Of a stretch of DNA of 64,000 bases, positions 44,759 through 53,111 are shown in pieces. Origin of the DNA: Vicingaceae bacterium (lineage in GTDB: Bacteria; Bacteroidota; Bacteroidia; Flavobacteriales_E; Vicingaceae); the NCBI GenBank assembly GCA_018402765.1, contig JAGYIE010000001.1:372001-436000 (forward strand), read 5' to 3'. Positions within the stretch are counted from its first letter, which is position 1. Each line of letters begins with the position of its first letter. The notes beneath the pieces were generated by a model. The model was not told where the DNA came from and did not search any database. It saw only the letters and a program-made list of their open reading frames with translations. Both the position numbers and the translations under genes were made by a program.

Positions 44759-44782
44759 TGTTCTTAAATCAATAAAGAGACT

Positions 44783-45763
44783 ATGCTTTGTATAAAACAC
44801 CATTCTACTGACCCTTATTTTAATATTGCAACAGACGAGTATATTTTTAAAACCATCAAAGAAGATTGTTTTATGCTTTGGAGAAATGATAACGCAATAA
44901 TTGTGGGAAAACACCAAAATACCCTAGCGGAAATCAATACAGATTATGTAGAAAAACAAGGTATTAAAGTTGTAAGAAGATTATCAGGTGGAGGAGCTGT
45001 ATACCATGATTTAGGAAACTTAAACTTCTCATTTACAAGAACAGGTGAAGAGTCAAATCTAGTAGACTTTAAGCGATACACTTTACCGATCATAGAAGTA
45101 CTCCAAAACTTAGGTGTAGATGCTAAGTTTGAAGGTAGAAATGACCTAACTATTGATGGAAAGAAATTTTCAGGTAATGCCGAACATGTGTTTAAAAATA
45201 AGGTTTTACATCACGGTACGTTGCTTTTTTCTTCTGAAATGAAAAATGTAAGTGGCGGCCTAAAAGTAAGCCCATTAAAGTATAAAGATCGGGCAATAAA
45301 ATCCATTCCAAAGCGTGTAACCAATATTACTGAACACTTAAAAGAACTGCTTTCTTTAGATGCGTTTACGGATAAAATTATGGATCATATTTTAGCCACT
45401 TTTGACGATGCAAAATTGTATGAATTTACCGCAGAAGACAATGCTGCTATCCAAAAATTAAGAGACGAGAAGTATGCAACATGGGAATGGAATTTTGGAC
45501 ATTCGCCTAGTTATAACTTTAAGCAAGGGGTAAAAACATCTGGCGGCGTAATAGAAATGAATTTGGATGTAAAAAAAGGTTTTATAGAAGCGGCTAAAAT
45601 AGAGGGTGACTTTTTTCATATCAACGATATTGACACAGTAGAAAAAGCGCTTGTAGGTTGCGCACATGATAAAAAAGCGATAGATGCCAAATTAAGCGAA
45701 CTCAACTTAGCCGAATACTTTAACAATATCTCTAAAGAAGACTTATTGGCGTCTATGTTTTAA
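44783..45763 (+). CDS. lplA: Lipoate-protein ligase
   Basis: 326 residues. It activates free lipoate with ATP and attaches it to the E2 and GcvH lysines. Motifs: DPYFNIATDEYIFKTI, WRNDNAIIVGKHQNTLAEIN, the signature VVRRLSGGGAVYHDLGNLNF, and GRNDLTIDGKKFSGNAE with the catalytic Lys. It has the C-terminal accessory domain. Targets would include the complexes served by the fused E1 (36628) and GcvT (54870) in this window. A pterin dehydratase gene follows 38 bases later. Confidence 0.93.
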   Translation: MLCIKHHSTDPYFNIATDEYIFKTIKEDCFMLWRNDNAIIVGKHQNTLAEINTDYVEKQGIKVVRRLSGGGAVYHDLGNLNFSFTRTGEESNLVDFKRYTLPIIEVLQNLGVDAKFEGRNDLTIDGKKFSGNAEHVFKNKVLHHGTLLFSSEMKNVSGGLKVSPLKYKDRAIKSIPKRVTNITEHLKELLSLDAFTDKIMDHILATFDDAKLYEFTAEDNAAIQKLRDEKYATWEWNFGHSPSYNFKQGVKTSGGVIEMNLDVKKGFIEAAKIEGDFFHINDIDTVEKALVGCAHDKKAIDAKLSELNLAEYFNNISKEDLLASMF

Positions 45764-45801
45764 AGTTTGCCTAACTTATCTGCAAATTAAAAATAACGGA
45801 G

Positions 45802-46035
45802 ATGAATTGGATAGAAGAAAATAACACGTTAAAAAGAAGCTTTACCTTCAAAAACTTTATAGAAGCTTGGTCGTTTATGACTAAAGTAGCCATGGTAGCT
45901 GAAAAGATGAACCATCATCCGGAATGGAGTAATGTATACAATAAAGTGTCGATAACCCTAACCACTCATGATGAAGGGAATACAATTACAGAAAAAGACA
46001 GGGAGTTGGCTAAAAGGATTGACAAATTAACTTGA
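45802..46035 (+). CDS. phhB: 4a-hydroxytetrahydrobiopterin dehydratase (PCD/DCoH)
   Basis: 77 residues, shorter than the usual 95-105 because it lacks the N-terminal strand segment. The active-site motif is complete: [20 protein letters not shown] then [20 protein letters not shown], with the His-His-Pro and second His. It regenerates tetrahydropterin after aromatic amino-acid hydroxylation; no hydroxylase gene is in the window. Confidence 0.9.
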   Translation: MNWIEENNTLKRSFTFKNFIEAWSFMTKVAMVAEKMNHHPEWSNVYNKVSITLTTHDEGNTITEKDRELAKRIDKLT

Positions 46036-46060
46036 AGAAAAAGCAATAATAAATAGAAAA

Positions 46061-47488
46061 GTGATTTTTGCCATTACAGATATAGAAACTACAGGTGGAA
46101 GTATTGCCCTTGGTAGAATTACTGAAATTGCCATAGTACTTACGGATGGAAAACAGATTCTTGATCGATTTTCTACGCTTGTAAATCCGCAGCAACTAAT
46201 CCCACCAAACATTACCAACTTAACAGGAATTACCAATGAAATGGTCGCCAATGCACCTCTATTTCATGAGGTGGCTGCGCAGATTGATAAATTTACAAAA
46301 GATGCTGTATTTGTGGCACATAATGTAAATTTTGATTATGGTTTTATACGGGAATCTTTTAATCGTGCAGGTGAGCGATTTCAGCGTAAAAAGTTGTGCA
46401 CTGTTAGATTGAGTAGAAAAATAATCCCCGGATATCCTACCTATAGTTTGGGCAAATTGTGCCAACAACTTGGAATTCCGTTAAAAGATCGACACCGAGC
46501 TATGGGCGATGCTGATGCCTCTGCCCTACTATTTCATCTATTAGTAGAGCAAGATACAAATGGTTTTATTCAAGAATCATTACACCCCAGATCGAAAGAA
46601 GCACTATTGCCGCCTCACTTAGAAAAGGAAAAGTTTGACAGTATACCTAATAAAATGGGCGTCTATTACTTCTACAATCAAAAAGGAAAAGTTATCTATG
46701 TAGGCAGGGCAGTCGATTTAAAAAAACGCGTGCACTCCCACTTTTCAGGAAATACCAATACCAAAAATAAAAATAATTTCGCTGAACATATTTATGATGT
46801 AACAATAGAAATATGCAGTAATGAGCTAATCATGACACTGACCGAAGCTCATGCAATTAAAAAACATTGGCCCATACACAATAGAGCGATGAAAAAAGTA
46901 ACCTTGAATTATGGCCTCTACTCTTACTTCGACCAAAACGGTTATGGCAGGTTTACTATTGGAAGATCAGGTAAGCACGATCGCCCATTGATTAGTTTCC
47001 GTTCGGCTCATGAATCCAGAAAGTATTTAGAAGATCTCTGTGAAAAATTTGATCTTTGCCCTAAACTGTGCAGTTTACAAACGCCAGGAGATGCTAGCTG
47101 CTATGATTATGAGCACAATTTATGCAAGGGAGCTTGTATAGAAGCGGAGACAACTACTGCTTACAACCAACGTTTTGAAACAACTTTAGCTCAAATTTAC
47201 AAAGAAAATAATTCATTTATCATTAGAGGGAAAGGACGAGACACGAGTGTAAATTCTATAGTCGTATTGCAAAAAGGACGCTACAAAGGCTACGGAGAAG
47301 CTCCTGCAGATGCGGAGATAACCTCACTAGAAGAAGCATTAAATTATATCCAATATGGATATGACGATCAGGATATACAGGTACTCATTAACAGTTATGT
47401 AAGAAAATGTGATGAGACTGAATTAGTACCATTGATTAATTCTGCAACGAATAATGTTAGTTATGGAGGCCAATTGTTTGACTTATAA
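46061..47488 (+). CDS. DnaQ-type 3'-5' exonuclease fused to a UvrC/Cho-like GIY-YIG domain
   Basis: 475 residues from a GTG. Residues 1-165 form a DEDDh exonuclease: FAITDIETTGGSIALGRITE, VFVAHNVNFDYGFI, DRHRAMGDADASAL. Residues ~195-280 form a GIY-YIG nuclease: NKMGVYYFYNQKGKVIYVGR, AVDLKKRVHSHFSG. The remaining ~190 residues match the extension seen after GIY-YIG in this fusion family, with a Cys-rich part (KLCSLQTPGDASCYDYEHNL). Similar exonuclease/UvrC-N fusions occur in Actinobacteria and Bacteroidota. Likely DNA repair or processing; the exact substrate is unknown. Confidence 0.88.
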   Translation: MIFAITDIETTGGSIALGRITEIAIVLTDGKQILDRFSTLVNPQQLIPPNITNLTGITNEMVANAPLFHEVAAQIDKFTKDAVFVAHNVNFDYGFIRESFNRAGERFQRKKLCTVRLSRKIIPGYPTYSLGKLCQQLGIPLKDRHRAMGDADASALLFHLLVEQDTNGFIQESLHPRSKEALLPPHLEKEKFDSIPNKMGVYYFYNQKGKVIYVGRAVDLKKRVHSHFSGNTNTKNKNNFAEHIYDVTIEICSNELIMTLTEAHAIKKHWPIHNRAMKKVTLNYGLYSYFDQNGYGRFTIGRSGKHDRPLISFRSAHESRKYLEDLCEKFDLCPKLCSLQTPGDASCYDYEHNLCKGACIEAETTTAYNQRFETTLAQIYKENNSFIIRGKGRDTSVNSIVVLQKGRYKGYGEAPADAEITSLEEALNYIQYGYDDQDIQVLINSYVRKCDETELVPLINSATNNVSYGGQLFDL

Positions 47489-47888
47489 AGCAGATTTAAA
47501 CTTATTCATATAGCCTTCCCTTTTAACAATTAAGTATTTGTCTTTTTGATTTTCTCTTAGTGCCAAAAATGTATAAACATAAACAAATAGATAGAAATCT
47601 CCTTTGGCAATTTTCCAATAATTTGTAAAATAGTTGGGCTCAAATCTAATTGTACAAATAAGAACGTCAACTGTAATTTAATTAACTTTTTATAATTATT
47701 ACTGTTTATTTTCTAATAAGGAGCTGTCTAAAATTTTTAATTTTTAGCATTTAGGTAAAGTTGGTTAAACAATAAAGTGAATCTCGATACTATTTTAATA
47801 AAGCTATTCAAACGCAGGATGCCTTTTAATAAATATGGTTTGATTTTACTCAATTGTGTTGTTTTCACTAAAAGTAAGCCCCTCTTTT

Positions 47889-49096
47889 TTAGGCTGAGCT
47901 GAATTTCATCTGGAGTTGTGGGTTAATTTCTTTCAACCAGTCTTTCTCAGGATTTTCCAGGAACTTCATCAAATGAATATAATTGAATAAATGAAGGCGA
48001 CAAAAGTTAGCAAGGTTTGAGAACGCCCATTTTCTCTTAATTTTTTTACGAATTACAGTCAATAATAAGTTTACAATTAAGGTACACCATATTTGGATTT
48101 TAATTGCGTTTTCATTGTCACCTAAAAAGTATTTTAACGGAAAGTTCTGTTTTAGCTGCTTAAATAAAAGTTCTATTGACCATCGCTTTTTATAGATCAA
48201 TGCAATATGTCCTGCATTCATTCCGATAAGGTTAGTGATAAATTCAAAACAGCGCTTGTTTTCACTATCCCAGTAAGCTATTCTTCTTAATTGAGTCTTT
48301 TTTAGAAACTTTCCTTTTTCTTTTACATTGACCTCTATGATTTCGTCTTTTAGTACTCCGTCATCTAAATAATCAGGGATTTCATTTTCAGTCACAGACT
48401 CAAAAGAGGCATTCGATTTTAGCCTTGTAACAAAGAATATTCCGTCTTTAGTGAACTCATCAAAAGTTTTATAATCGTTATAACCTTTGTCAAAAACAGC
48501 AATTTTACCAGGTTCAATTTTTATGTGCTTTAAAAAGCGTTTATCATGAACAGTTGCCGCTGATAACCAAATAAAATGGGGCAGATTTTCCTGCAAGCTT
48601 ATTTGTGTGTGAACTTTTATTCCACCTTTTTTTTGTCCGTTTGATGGATTTCTACCAACACAACTAAGAATGGATTTAAACAATGAAATTGTACTAGAAT
48701 CAATAATTTCTAGTCTATTTTCCCAAGCATACTGTTGGCGGCTGTCCGAGATAATAGGACGATATAAGTTAAGTAATGAATAGTAAATTTCTTGGAAGAC
48801 AAGATTGTTTCTTCTTGCATTTGCATCGCTCAAAGTGCTTCGATGAGGAATATTTTTGAGTTGAAAATGATTGGTTTTGCCTTTTAAACCAAGCATTCCG
48901 GCAGCACTTCTCTTAACGAACTGCAGTTAGAAAACGTTGAAAAAAGCATACTAATCAAGTGGTCGGAGGTGGTGAATTTCTTTGTATAGTAATCTGAATT
49001 GTGTTTTTTAACAGCAGATTTTATCAAATTTGAGTCAATCAAAGAAATCAGCTGTCCGAAAACGGATTGGCCAAAAAAGTAGCTACTTTTATTCAT
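47889..49096 (-). pseudogene. IS4-family transposase with a frameshift
   Basis: The N-terminal part (48884-49096) is a DUF4372 domain: FFGQSVFGQLISLIDSNLIK, NCSSLREV. The rest (47889-48896) is DDE_Tnp_1: LKNIPHRSTLSDANARRNNL, IKVHTQISLQENLPHFIWLS, FDKGYNDYKTFDEF (DDE Asp), YKKRWSIELLFKQLKQNFP with the YxxRWxIE Glu motif. The two meet in an overlap at 48884-48896 where one base appears missing (EV then AAGMLGLKGK). No A-type slippery run is there, so inactivation or a sequencing error is likelier than programmed frameshifting. Confidence 0.85.
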
Positions 49097-49130
49097 GTAA
49101 TTTGTGTTTCGTCAAAACCTAAATTACAAT

Positions 49131-49165
49131 AAAGCGGGAAATTCTAAATAGGAAATCCCGCTTTT
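49131..49165. terminator. Hairpin at the promoter-side end of the IS
   Basis: A 9-bp stem (49131-49139 with 49156-49164) with a 16-base loop, just inside the right end of the insertion sequence, upstream of the transposase. Such hairpins commonly limit read-through into transposase genes. Confidence 0.45.
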
Positions 49166-49297
49166 AAAAAAGTTTAATCGGACACTAATGAAATAAAAGA
49201 TATTTTGGTGGAAAAATTTGTGGTAGGCTTGTTATCGCTAACATCACAGGTTTATAACTAATTAAGAAGATACATTTTCTTTAAAACCCATATATAC

Positions 49298-51310
49298 TTA
49301 CTTTGAGGCAGAAAGCCTATAAAAGTGATGCATACTCAACACATGAGGCAAACTTAAACAGGAAAGAATAATGAAAAATAGACCTATATAATTTTCATTA
49401 GCATAAAATAGAAAATAGAAAATAATACCTGCTCCACCAATTGTAAATGGCAAGGCATTTTTCAACATTACTGATGAATCTTTATCTAAACCAACAGAAA
49501 GGTGTTTCCATCCATTGATGCTGTGCTGCAAGATAAAATAGATGCCAAATGTCATCAATAAAGACAATTGACTTGCCATTAATAGATAAATTAATGTGAT
49601 TAGTAGATAATAAGATTTGTTTACTCGTGCCAAAATAATTCCAAAAGTAACGGTCAATACCTGTATAAACAATATCGCATTCTGAGGTAGTTCATAAAGT
49701 AGACTCACCATAGATAGATTTGGAATTTGGCTAAGAACCTCGCTTAATTCTTTTGTATGAAAAAAGAGTATCATTGTTAACACAATAACTCCCCAAAATA
49801 AGGATTGACCTCCTTGCTTTAAGTTCCATTCTTTAAAATCTGCTTGTCCAAAGTGCCAAGCAGAATAAAGTATAAAAAGCACCAGAGCAATATCGGAAGA
49901 GATCCACCAAACAAGACCAAAAAGTGCCCCCTTAACTAGATAGTTTAGAACAAAATAAATAAGTTGTTTGCCTGATGTAATTTTTTGAGCAGTAAGATGA
50001 TCTAAAGCTCCATGCGCTAATCCTATTGATAAAAATCCTAGAGCTAGAATACCCCAAGCAATAAAATCAACTTGTAAGAAAGAAAGCAGGATAGCAAAAG
50101 CTGTAAATATAAAAGGCAATGCAACGGTTGGTAGTCGATTTATTTGCTGAGCAATATCCCTTAAAGCTGCTGTTATAAATAGCTTTTTGGGCAATTTAGA
50201 GAAGATAACTACTTCTTCCGAAAGTGTGGTTTGTTCTCTTAAAAACCTCAATACGTTTATAGCAGGGACATTTTTAAATAACGATTCAAAGACTTTTTTT
50301 CCTTGTAAAGGAGTATTGCTTAATATTTTCAATAGCAATCGGTCGTAAAACGAAAACCTTTTTTTCTTTTCCTCTCGTTTCAGTTTCTGATTGTTTTTTA
50401 TTGCTTCTGTTTGCAAAATCGCATCTGCAGCCATGGAATGAAAAGCATAACCTGTTGAGCATTTTAATAGGTTGGCGCGAACTCCCATAGGGATCCAATT
50501 TTCGCCATAATCAGCTGCATCAATTTTTCCTGAAGACATAGGAATGACGCCGACTTCATCTGCTAACTTTTCATAGGTAGTACCCAATTGATTCACATAA
50601 TCTTGAAGAATAGAATTGGCCTCATCTTCGGTTAACTTATCTTTGCCAAATCGGGTTAATTCTATGAGTGCTGTATCACGCTCAAATGGCAAAACATAAA
50701 CAAATTGTGTAACATCAGTTTGAGGAACTTTAAAATCCATCATAACCATAGAGGTGGTATCAAATACTTGTTTATCCGTTTTGATTTTCCATCCGTAAAA
50801 TGATTGGTATAAATGACTTTGGTTCTTTTGTAGTTTAGAAAATGTAGGCGGTCTACTATCAAAAACTTTGTGGCAATACAACACAGATTCTCCAACAGTT
50901 ACTGCTATATAATCAACATTGATGGTCGGAATACACTCTAAGGTACTTCGAAAATAAGTAACCTCGTTAAGGTTTAAAATTTCTTTTGTTTTTTGGGTAA
51001 AATCAGTGCCTTTAATATGATAATAGCTTAACGGCTGTATGCTTTGTTTGGTGATACCTGTAATCTCAATTTGTTGCCAACTGTAGCTAACCAACCCTTC
51101 CAGATTCAAGGCAAAAAGCTCTTCTTTTGTGGACCAAAAACAGAATGTTTTATCATCTGTTAATTTACTGCTTGGATCGATTATAGCAATCGATTTTCCT
51201 TCGAGAAGCCCGTTTTTATAAAGACTTAAAATCTGCAAACTATTAGCGGCACCAAGTCCTATAAATAGGAAATCATATACTGAAGATGTTTTGGCTAAAA
51301 CAGAATGCAT
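49298..51310 (-). CDS. CrtY-Blh fusion: lycopene beta-cyclase joined to beta-carotene 15,15'-dioxygenase
   Basis: 670 residues. Residues ~10-385 are a CrtY-type flavoprotein cyclase: YDFLFIGLGAANSL (dinucleotide fold), FCFWS, DSRPP (151-155), SFYGWKIKTDKQVFDTTSMV and MDFKVPQ, then RFLREQTTLSEEVVIFSKLP near its end. Residues ~395-670 are a multi-helix Brp/Blh dioxygenase with iron-ligand His: LAHGALDHLT (His433, His438), YSAWHFGQAD (His486), QHSINGWKHL (His596, His603), LPHVLSMHHFYRL (His656, His661, His662). One chain would thus convert lycopene to beta-carotene and cleave it to retinal. It lies 84 bases after the rhodopsin gene; crtE/B/I are not in this window. Confidence 0.92.
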   Translation of the reverse strand: MHSVLAKTSSVYDFLFIGLGAANSLQILSLYKNGLLEGKSIAIIDPSSKLTDDKTFCFWSTKEELFALNLEGLVSYSWQQIEITGITKQSIQPLSYYHIKGTDFTQKTKEILNLNEVTYFRSTLECIPTINVDYIAVTVGESVLYCHKVFDSRPPTFSKLQKNQSHLYQSFYGWKIKTDKQVFDTTSMVMMDFKVPQTDVTQFVYVLPFERDTALIELTRFGKDKLTEDEANSILQDYVNQLGTTYEKLADEVGVIPMSSGKIDAADYGENWIPMGVRANLLKCSTGYAFHSMAADAILQTEAIKNNQKLKREEKKKRFSFYDRLLLKILSNTPLQGKKVFESLFKNVPAINVLRFLREQTTLSEEVVIFSKLPKKLFITAALRDIAQQINRLPTVALPFIFTAFAILLSFLQVDFIAWGILALGFLSIGLAHGALDHLTAQKITSGKQLIYFVLNYLVKGALFGLVWWISSDIALVLFILYSAWHFGQADFKEWNLKQGGQSLFWGVIVLTMILFFHTKELSEVLSQIPNLSMVSLLYELPQNAILFIQVLTVTFGIILARVNKSYYLLITLIYLLMASQLSLLMTFGIYFILQHSINGWKHLSVGLDKDSSVMLKNALPFTIGGAGIIFYFLFYANENYIGLFFIILSCLSLPHVLSMHHFYRLSASK

Positions 51311-51340
51311 AATTTGTCCTGTAAAGAATTGTGTTGCATA

Positions 51341-51377
51341 AAAAAGGGATGATAATTATTCAACTATCACCCCTTTT
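51341..51377 (-). terminator. Terminator/attenuator between rhodopsin and crtY-blh
   Basis: A 13-bp stem (51342-51354 with 51365-51377, one G-U wobble), 10-base loop, then six T on the minus strand. It begins 17 bases past the rhodopsin stop codon and ends 30 bases before the crtY-blh ATG. I found no separate TAnnTTTG box for crtY-blh, so read-through is likely to supply it. Confidence 0.8.
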
Positions 51378-51394
51378 CTTTTATTTATATGTTA

Positions 51395-52126
51395 TTATGC
51401 TTTAACGGTAGATTCATCTGTTCTGCTCAATGCATAGATCACTAAACCGAAACCGATTTTGTTTATCGCATCTGCAATATTGTAAACAATATCCATAGCG
51501 TTAAGCGCTGCAGCAGTGTCAGAAACTAACTGAATGCCAAACAAACCACCTGGAGTTCCTAGTATGTAACCTAAAGGGTAAATAGCCCAACCAACTAACA
51601 CGAACCAACCAAGAACTTTTGTCGCTTTTGCCACTTGAGCACCTGCTGATTGAGCAAGTTTTGAAACTTCTCCAAACCAAACTAAGTATACGATGTAAAA
51701 ATAAGCGATACCTGATATCACACCCCAAAGTACACTGCTATCTCTATCGAGAACTTCACCTACGTACCCTGTTACTAACATCACTAATGATGCAAAGATT
51801 AATTTCCAAAGCAAACCTATTTTTGCACCTGCTTTTTTGGTAATCAAGTAAAATTCCACGCACATTAACGGCACAGTCAAGATCCAATCAACATACCGGA
51901 AAAATGTAGGAGAATCACCAGTCTCTAGGTTGTAACTTCTCATGTAGTAGTAATGCACTGCTGCAATAAAAGTGATTAAGCCTGAAACAAGCACTGAGGT
52001 TCTCCACTGTTTAGAGGTGTTGTTCAACTCTAAAAAGAAAAATACTGATGCGGCCATCATAGCCATCGTTCCGATAAAGAACGTAAACGCAACATAATTG
52101 TCGCTTGCAATTTTTAAGTGTTCCAT
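51395..52126 (-). CDS. Green-type proton-pumping proteorhodopsin
   Basis: 243 residues, seven helices. Helix C reads RYVDWILTVPLMCVEFYLIT: Asp80 (Schiff-base proton acceptor), Thr84 and Glu91 (proton donor) give the DTE triad of outward proton pumps. Met88 is at the colour-tuning site (PR 105), the residue usual in green-absorbing flavobacterial rhodopsins. His58 matches PR His75. The retinal Lys is Lys223 in NIADAINKIGFGL, with Asp219 as the second counter-ion. No cleavable signal is evident. It pumps H+ in light at the inner membrane; retinal would come from the adjacent CrtY-Blh fusion. Confidence 0.96.
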   Translation of the reverse strand: MEHLKIASDNYVAFTFFIGTMAMMAASVFFFLELNNTSKQWRTSVLVSGLITFIAAVHYYYMRSYNLETGDSPTFFRYVDWILTVPLMCVEFYLITKKAGAKIGLLWKLIFASLVMLVTGYVGEVLDRDSSVLWGVISGIAYFYIVYLVWFGEVSKLAQSAGAQVAKATKVLGWFVLVGWAIYPLGYILGTPGGLFGIQLVSDTAAALNAMDIVYNIADAINKIGFGLVIYALSRTDESTVKA

Positions 52127-52260
52127 TGTTATAAGATTTAGTTATTTTTCAAATAAACAACATTTTTTTAATTAATGTTTAATTAGTGACCAATAAAAAT
52201 TAAACAAGATTTAATTTATGTAGATGATTTTTAATTTAAACAATTTAATTTCAGAAATTT

Positions 52261-52293
52261 AGCCTAAAAAAATTTTTTTATTTTTTTTAGGCT
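52261..52293. repeat. 12-bp perfect inverted repeat upstream of proteorhodopsin
   Basis: AGCCTAAAAAAA (52261-52272) and TTTTTTTAGGCT (52282-52293) with a 9-base T/A loop, 135 bases before the rhodopsin ATG. It is not followed by a T run after a GC stem on either strand, so it is not a standard terminator. It may be an operator or leader hairpin. Confidence 0.6.
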
Positions 52294-52431
52294 TGTTCGT
52301 CCCCAAAAAACTCAATAGTTTAAAAAGTTATAATCTTAAACTATAAATATGAAAAAGTCAAAATTAGAAGTGAGTATTATAAGATTTTCGTTTAACTAAC
52401 ATTAATAAGATTAAGAGTCAATCGGGCTTTG

Positions 52432-52617
52432 ATGTGTAAAAGCCAAAAAGTACTGATGATTGTAAGGGTTGCGGTATGTAAAAGAAATGAACAATATTCT
52501 TTAGGAGGAATAATAGAAATACATAAAAGCTATTTTACCGTTAAATATTTTGATTTTGAGAAGAATAAAAAAATAGAAAGATGCGGTGTGTCGAGTAGCA
52601 AAAATTCGAAGCATTGA
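52432..52617 (+). CDS. Short unidentified ORF
   Basis: 61 residues (with RVAVCKRNEQYSLGGIIEIH and KSYFTVKYFDFEKNKK). It lacks a recognised domain, signal peptide or membrane helix. It is divergent from the rhodopsin gene and sits among degraded frames. It could be a small gene, a relic or chance. Confidence 0.25.
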   Translation: MCKSQKVLMIVRVAVCKRNEQYSLGGIIEIHKSYFTVKYFDFEKNKKIERCGVSSSKNSKH

Positions 52618-52862
52618 TGATGTTTTTAAAGCAATCGTTTTATGTACCGCCATAAGATTATATTAATAAAACATTTTTCAATTCATAAAAATAGTATTGT
52701 GTTTAATAATTCGTGTGAATCTTATGCTAATAAAGCTAACCCTAATGATTTGCTTAGTACAATAGGAGAAACGTTAAAATAGGTTTATATAATCATTAGC
52801 AATACTAAAATAATCCTTCTTTGTAATTAATCTATAATCAAGATGAATGCTTTCAATTATAG

Positions 52863-53072
52863 TTAGATGAACTTAGAACATATTTTGGAGAAAAACTATT
52901 CAATCCTCTTGTAATTGATGACATTATCGGTTTATTAGTAAATACAGAAAAACATAATAATTTTGATTTAATTCTTCATTACGTTTTCGAATTAGAAAGA
53001 CAGAAAGCTTTATTCGATTATGAATTACTCAGAAAAAATAACAAAGTAAGAATGATTTTTGACCTAAGTTAA
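52863..53072 (+). pseudogene. Start-less 69-codon frame, likely gene relic
   Basis: It reads LDELRTYFGEKLFNPLVIDD, IIGLLVNTEKHNNFDLILHY, VFELERQKALFDYELLRKNN, KVRMIFDLS and a stop. A TAG immediately upstream (52860-52862) and no ATG point to a truncated or stop-interrupted gene (the frame before the stop, NQDECFQL, continues the same style). Family unknown. Confidence 0.4.
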
Positions 53073-53084
53073 GAACCAAATAAA

Positions 53085-53107
53085 ATTAAAAGGTATTTAC
53101 TTTTAAT
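53085..53107 (-). terminator. AT-rich terminator of the phospholipase C-like gene
   Basis: A perfect 8-bp stem (53085-53092 with 53100-53107), 7-base loop, followed on the minus strand by TTTTATTT, just past the stop codon at 53112. Confidence 0.5.
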
Positions 53108-53111
53108 CTTA

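Larger units (their letters stand above)
47724..49185 (-). mobile_element. IS4-family insertion sequence (approximate ends)
   Basis: About 1.46 kb carrying a transposase related to DDE_Tnp_1 plus DUF4372. The right end reads (minus strand) GTGTCCGATTAAACTTTTTT at ~49185 downward. The left end near 47724 starts CTGTCTAAAATTTTTAATTT and pairs only weakly with it, so the left boundary is uncertain. I could not define target duplications. It lies between the exonuclease fusion gene and crtY-blh, ~110 bases from the end of the latter. Confidence 0.65.
52294..53084. other. Mostly gene-free, degraded stretch upstream of proteorhodopsin
   Basis: About 800 bases with no intact gene I can recognise. 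It holds two short frames listed separately (52432-52617, 52863-53072). A further frame near 52680-52784 ends in ESYANKANPNDLLSTIGETL, loosely like the end of a response-regulator receiver domain. The look is of eroded coding sequence. Confidence 0.4.

Noticed and set aside
44503-44782. Possible gene or RNA between the membrane cluster and lplA
   Set aside because: All frames have stops and I found no hairpin or conserved RNA pattern.
48884-48896. Programmed -1 frameshifting in the IS4-type transposase
   Set aside because: No slippery A-rich heptamer or following stem is at the overlap; a one-base loss explains it better.
52261-52293. Rho-independent terminator upstream of the rhodopsin gene
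   Set aside because: The stem is mostly A-T and is not followed by a T run outside the stem on either strand.
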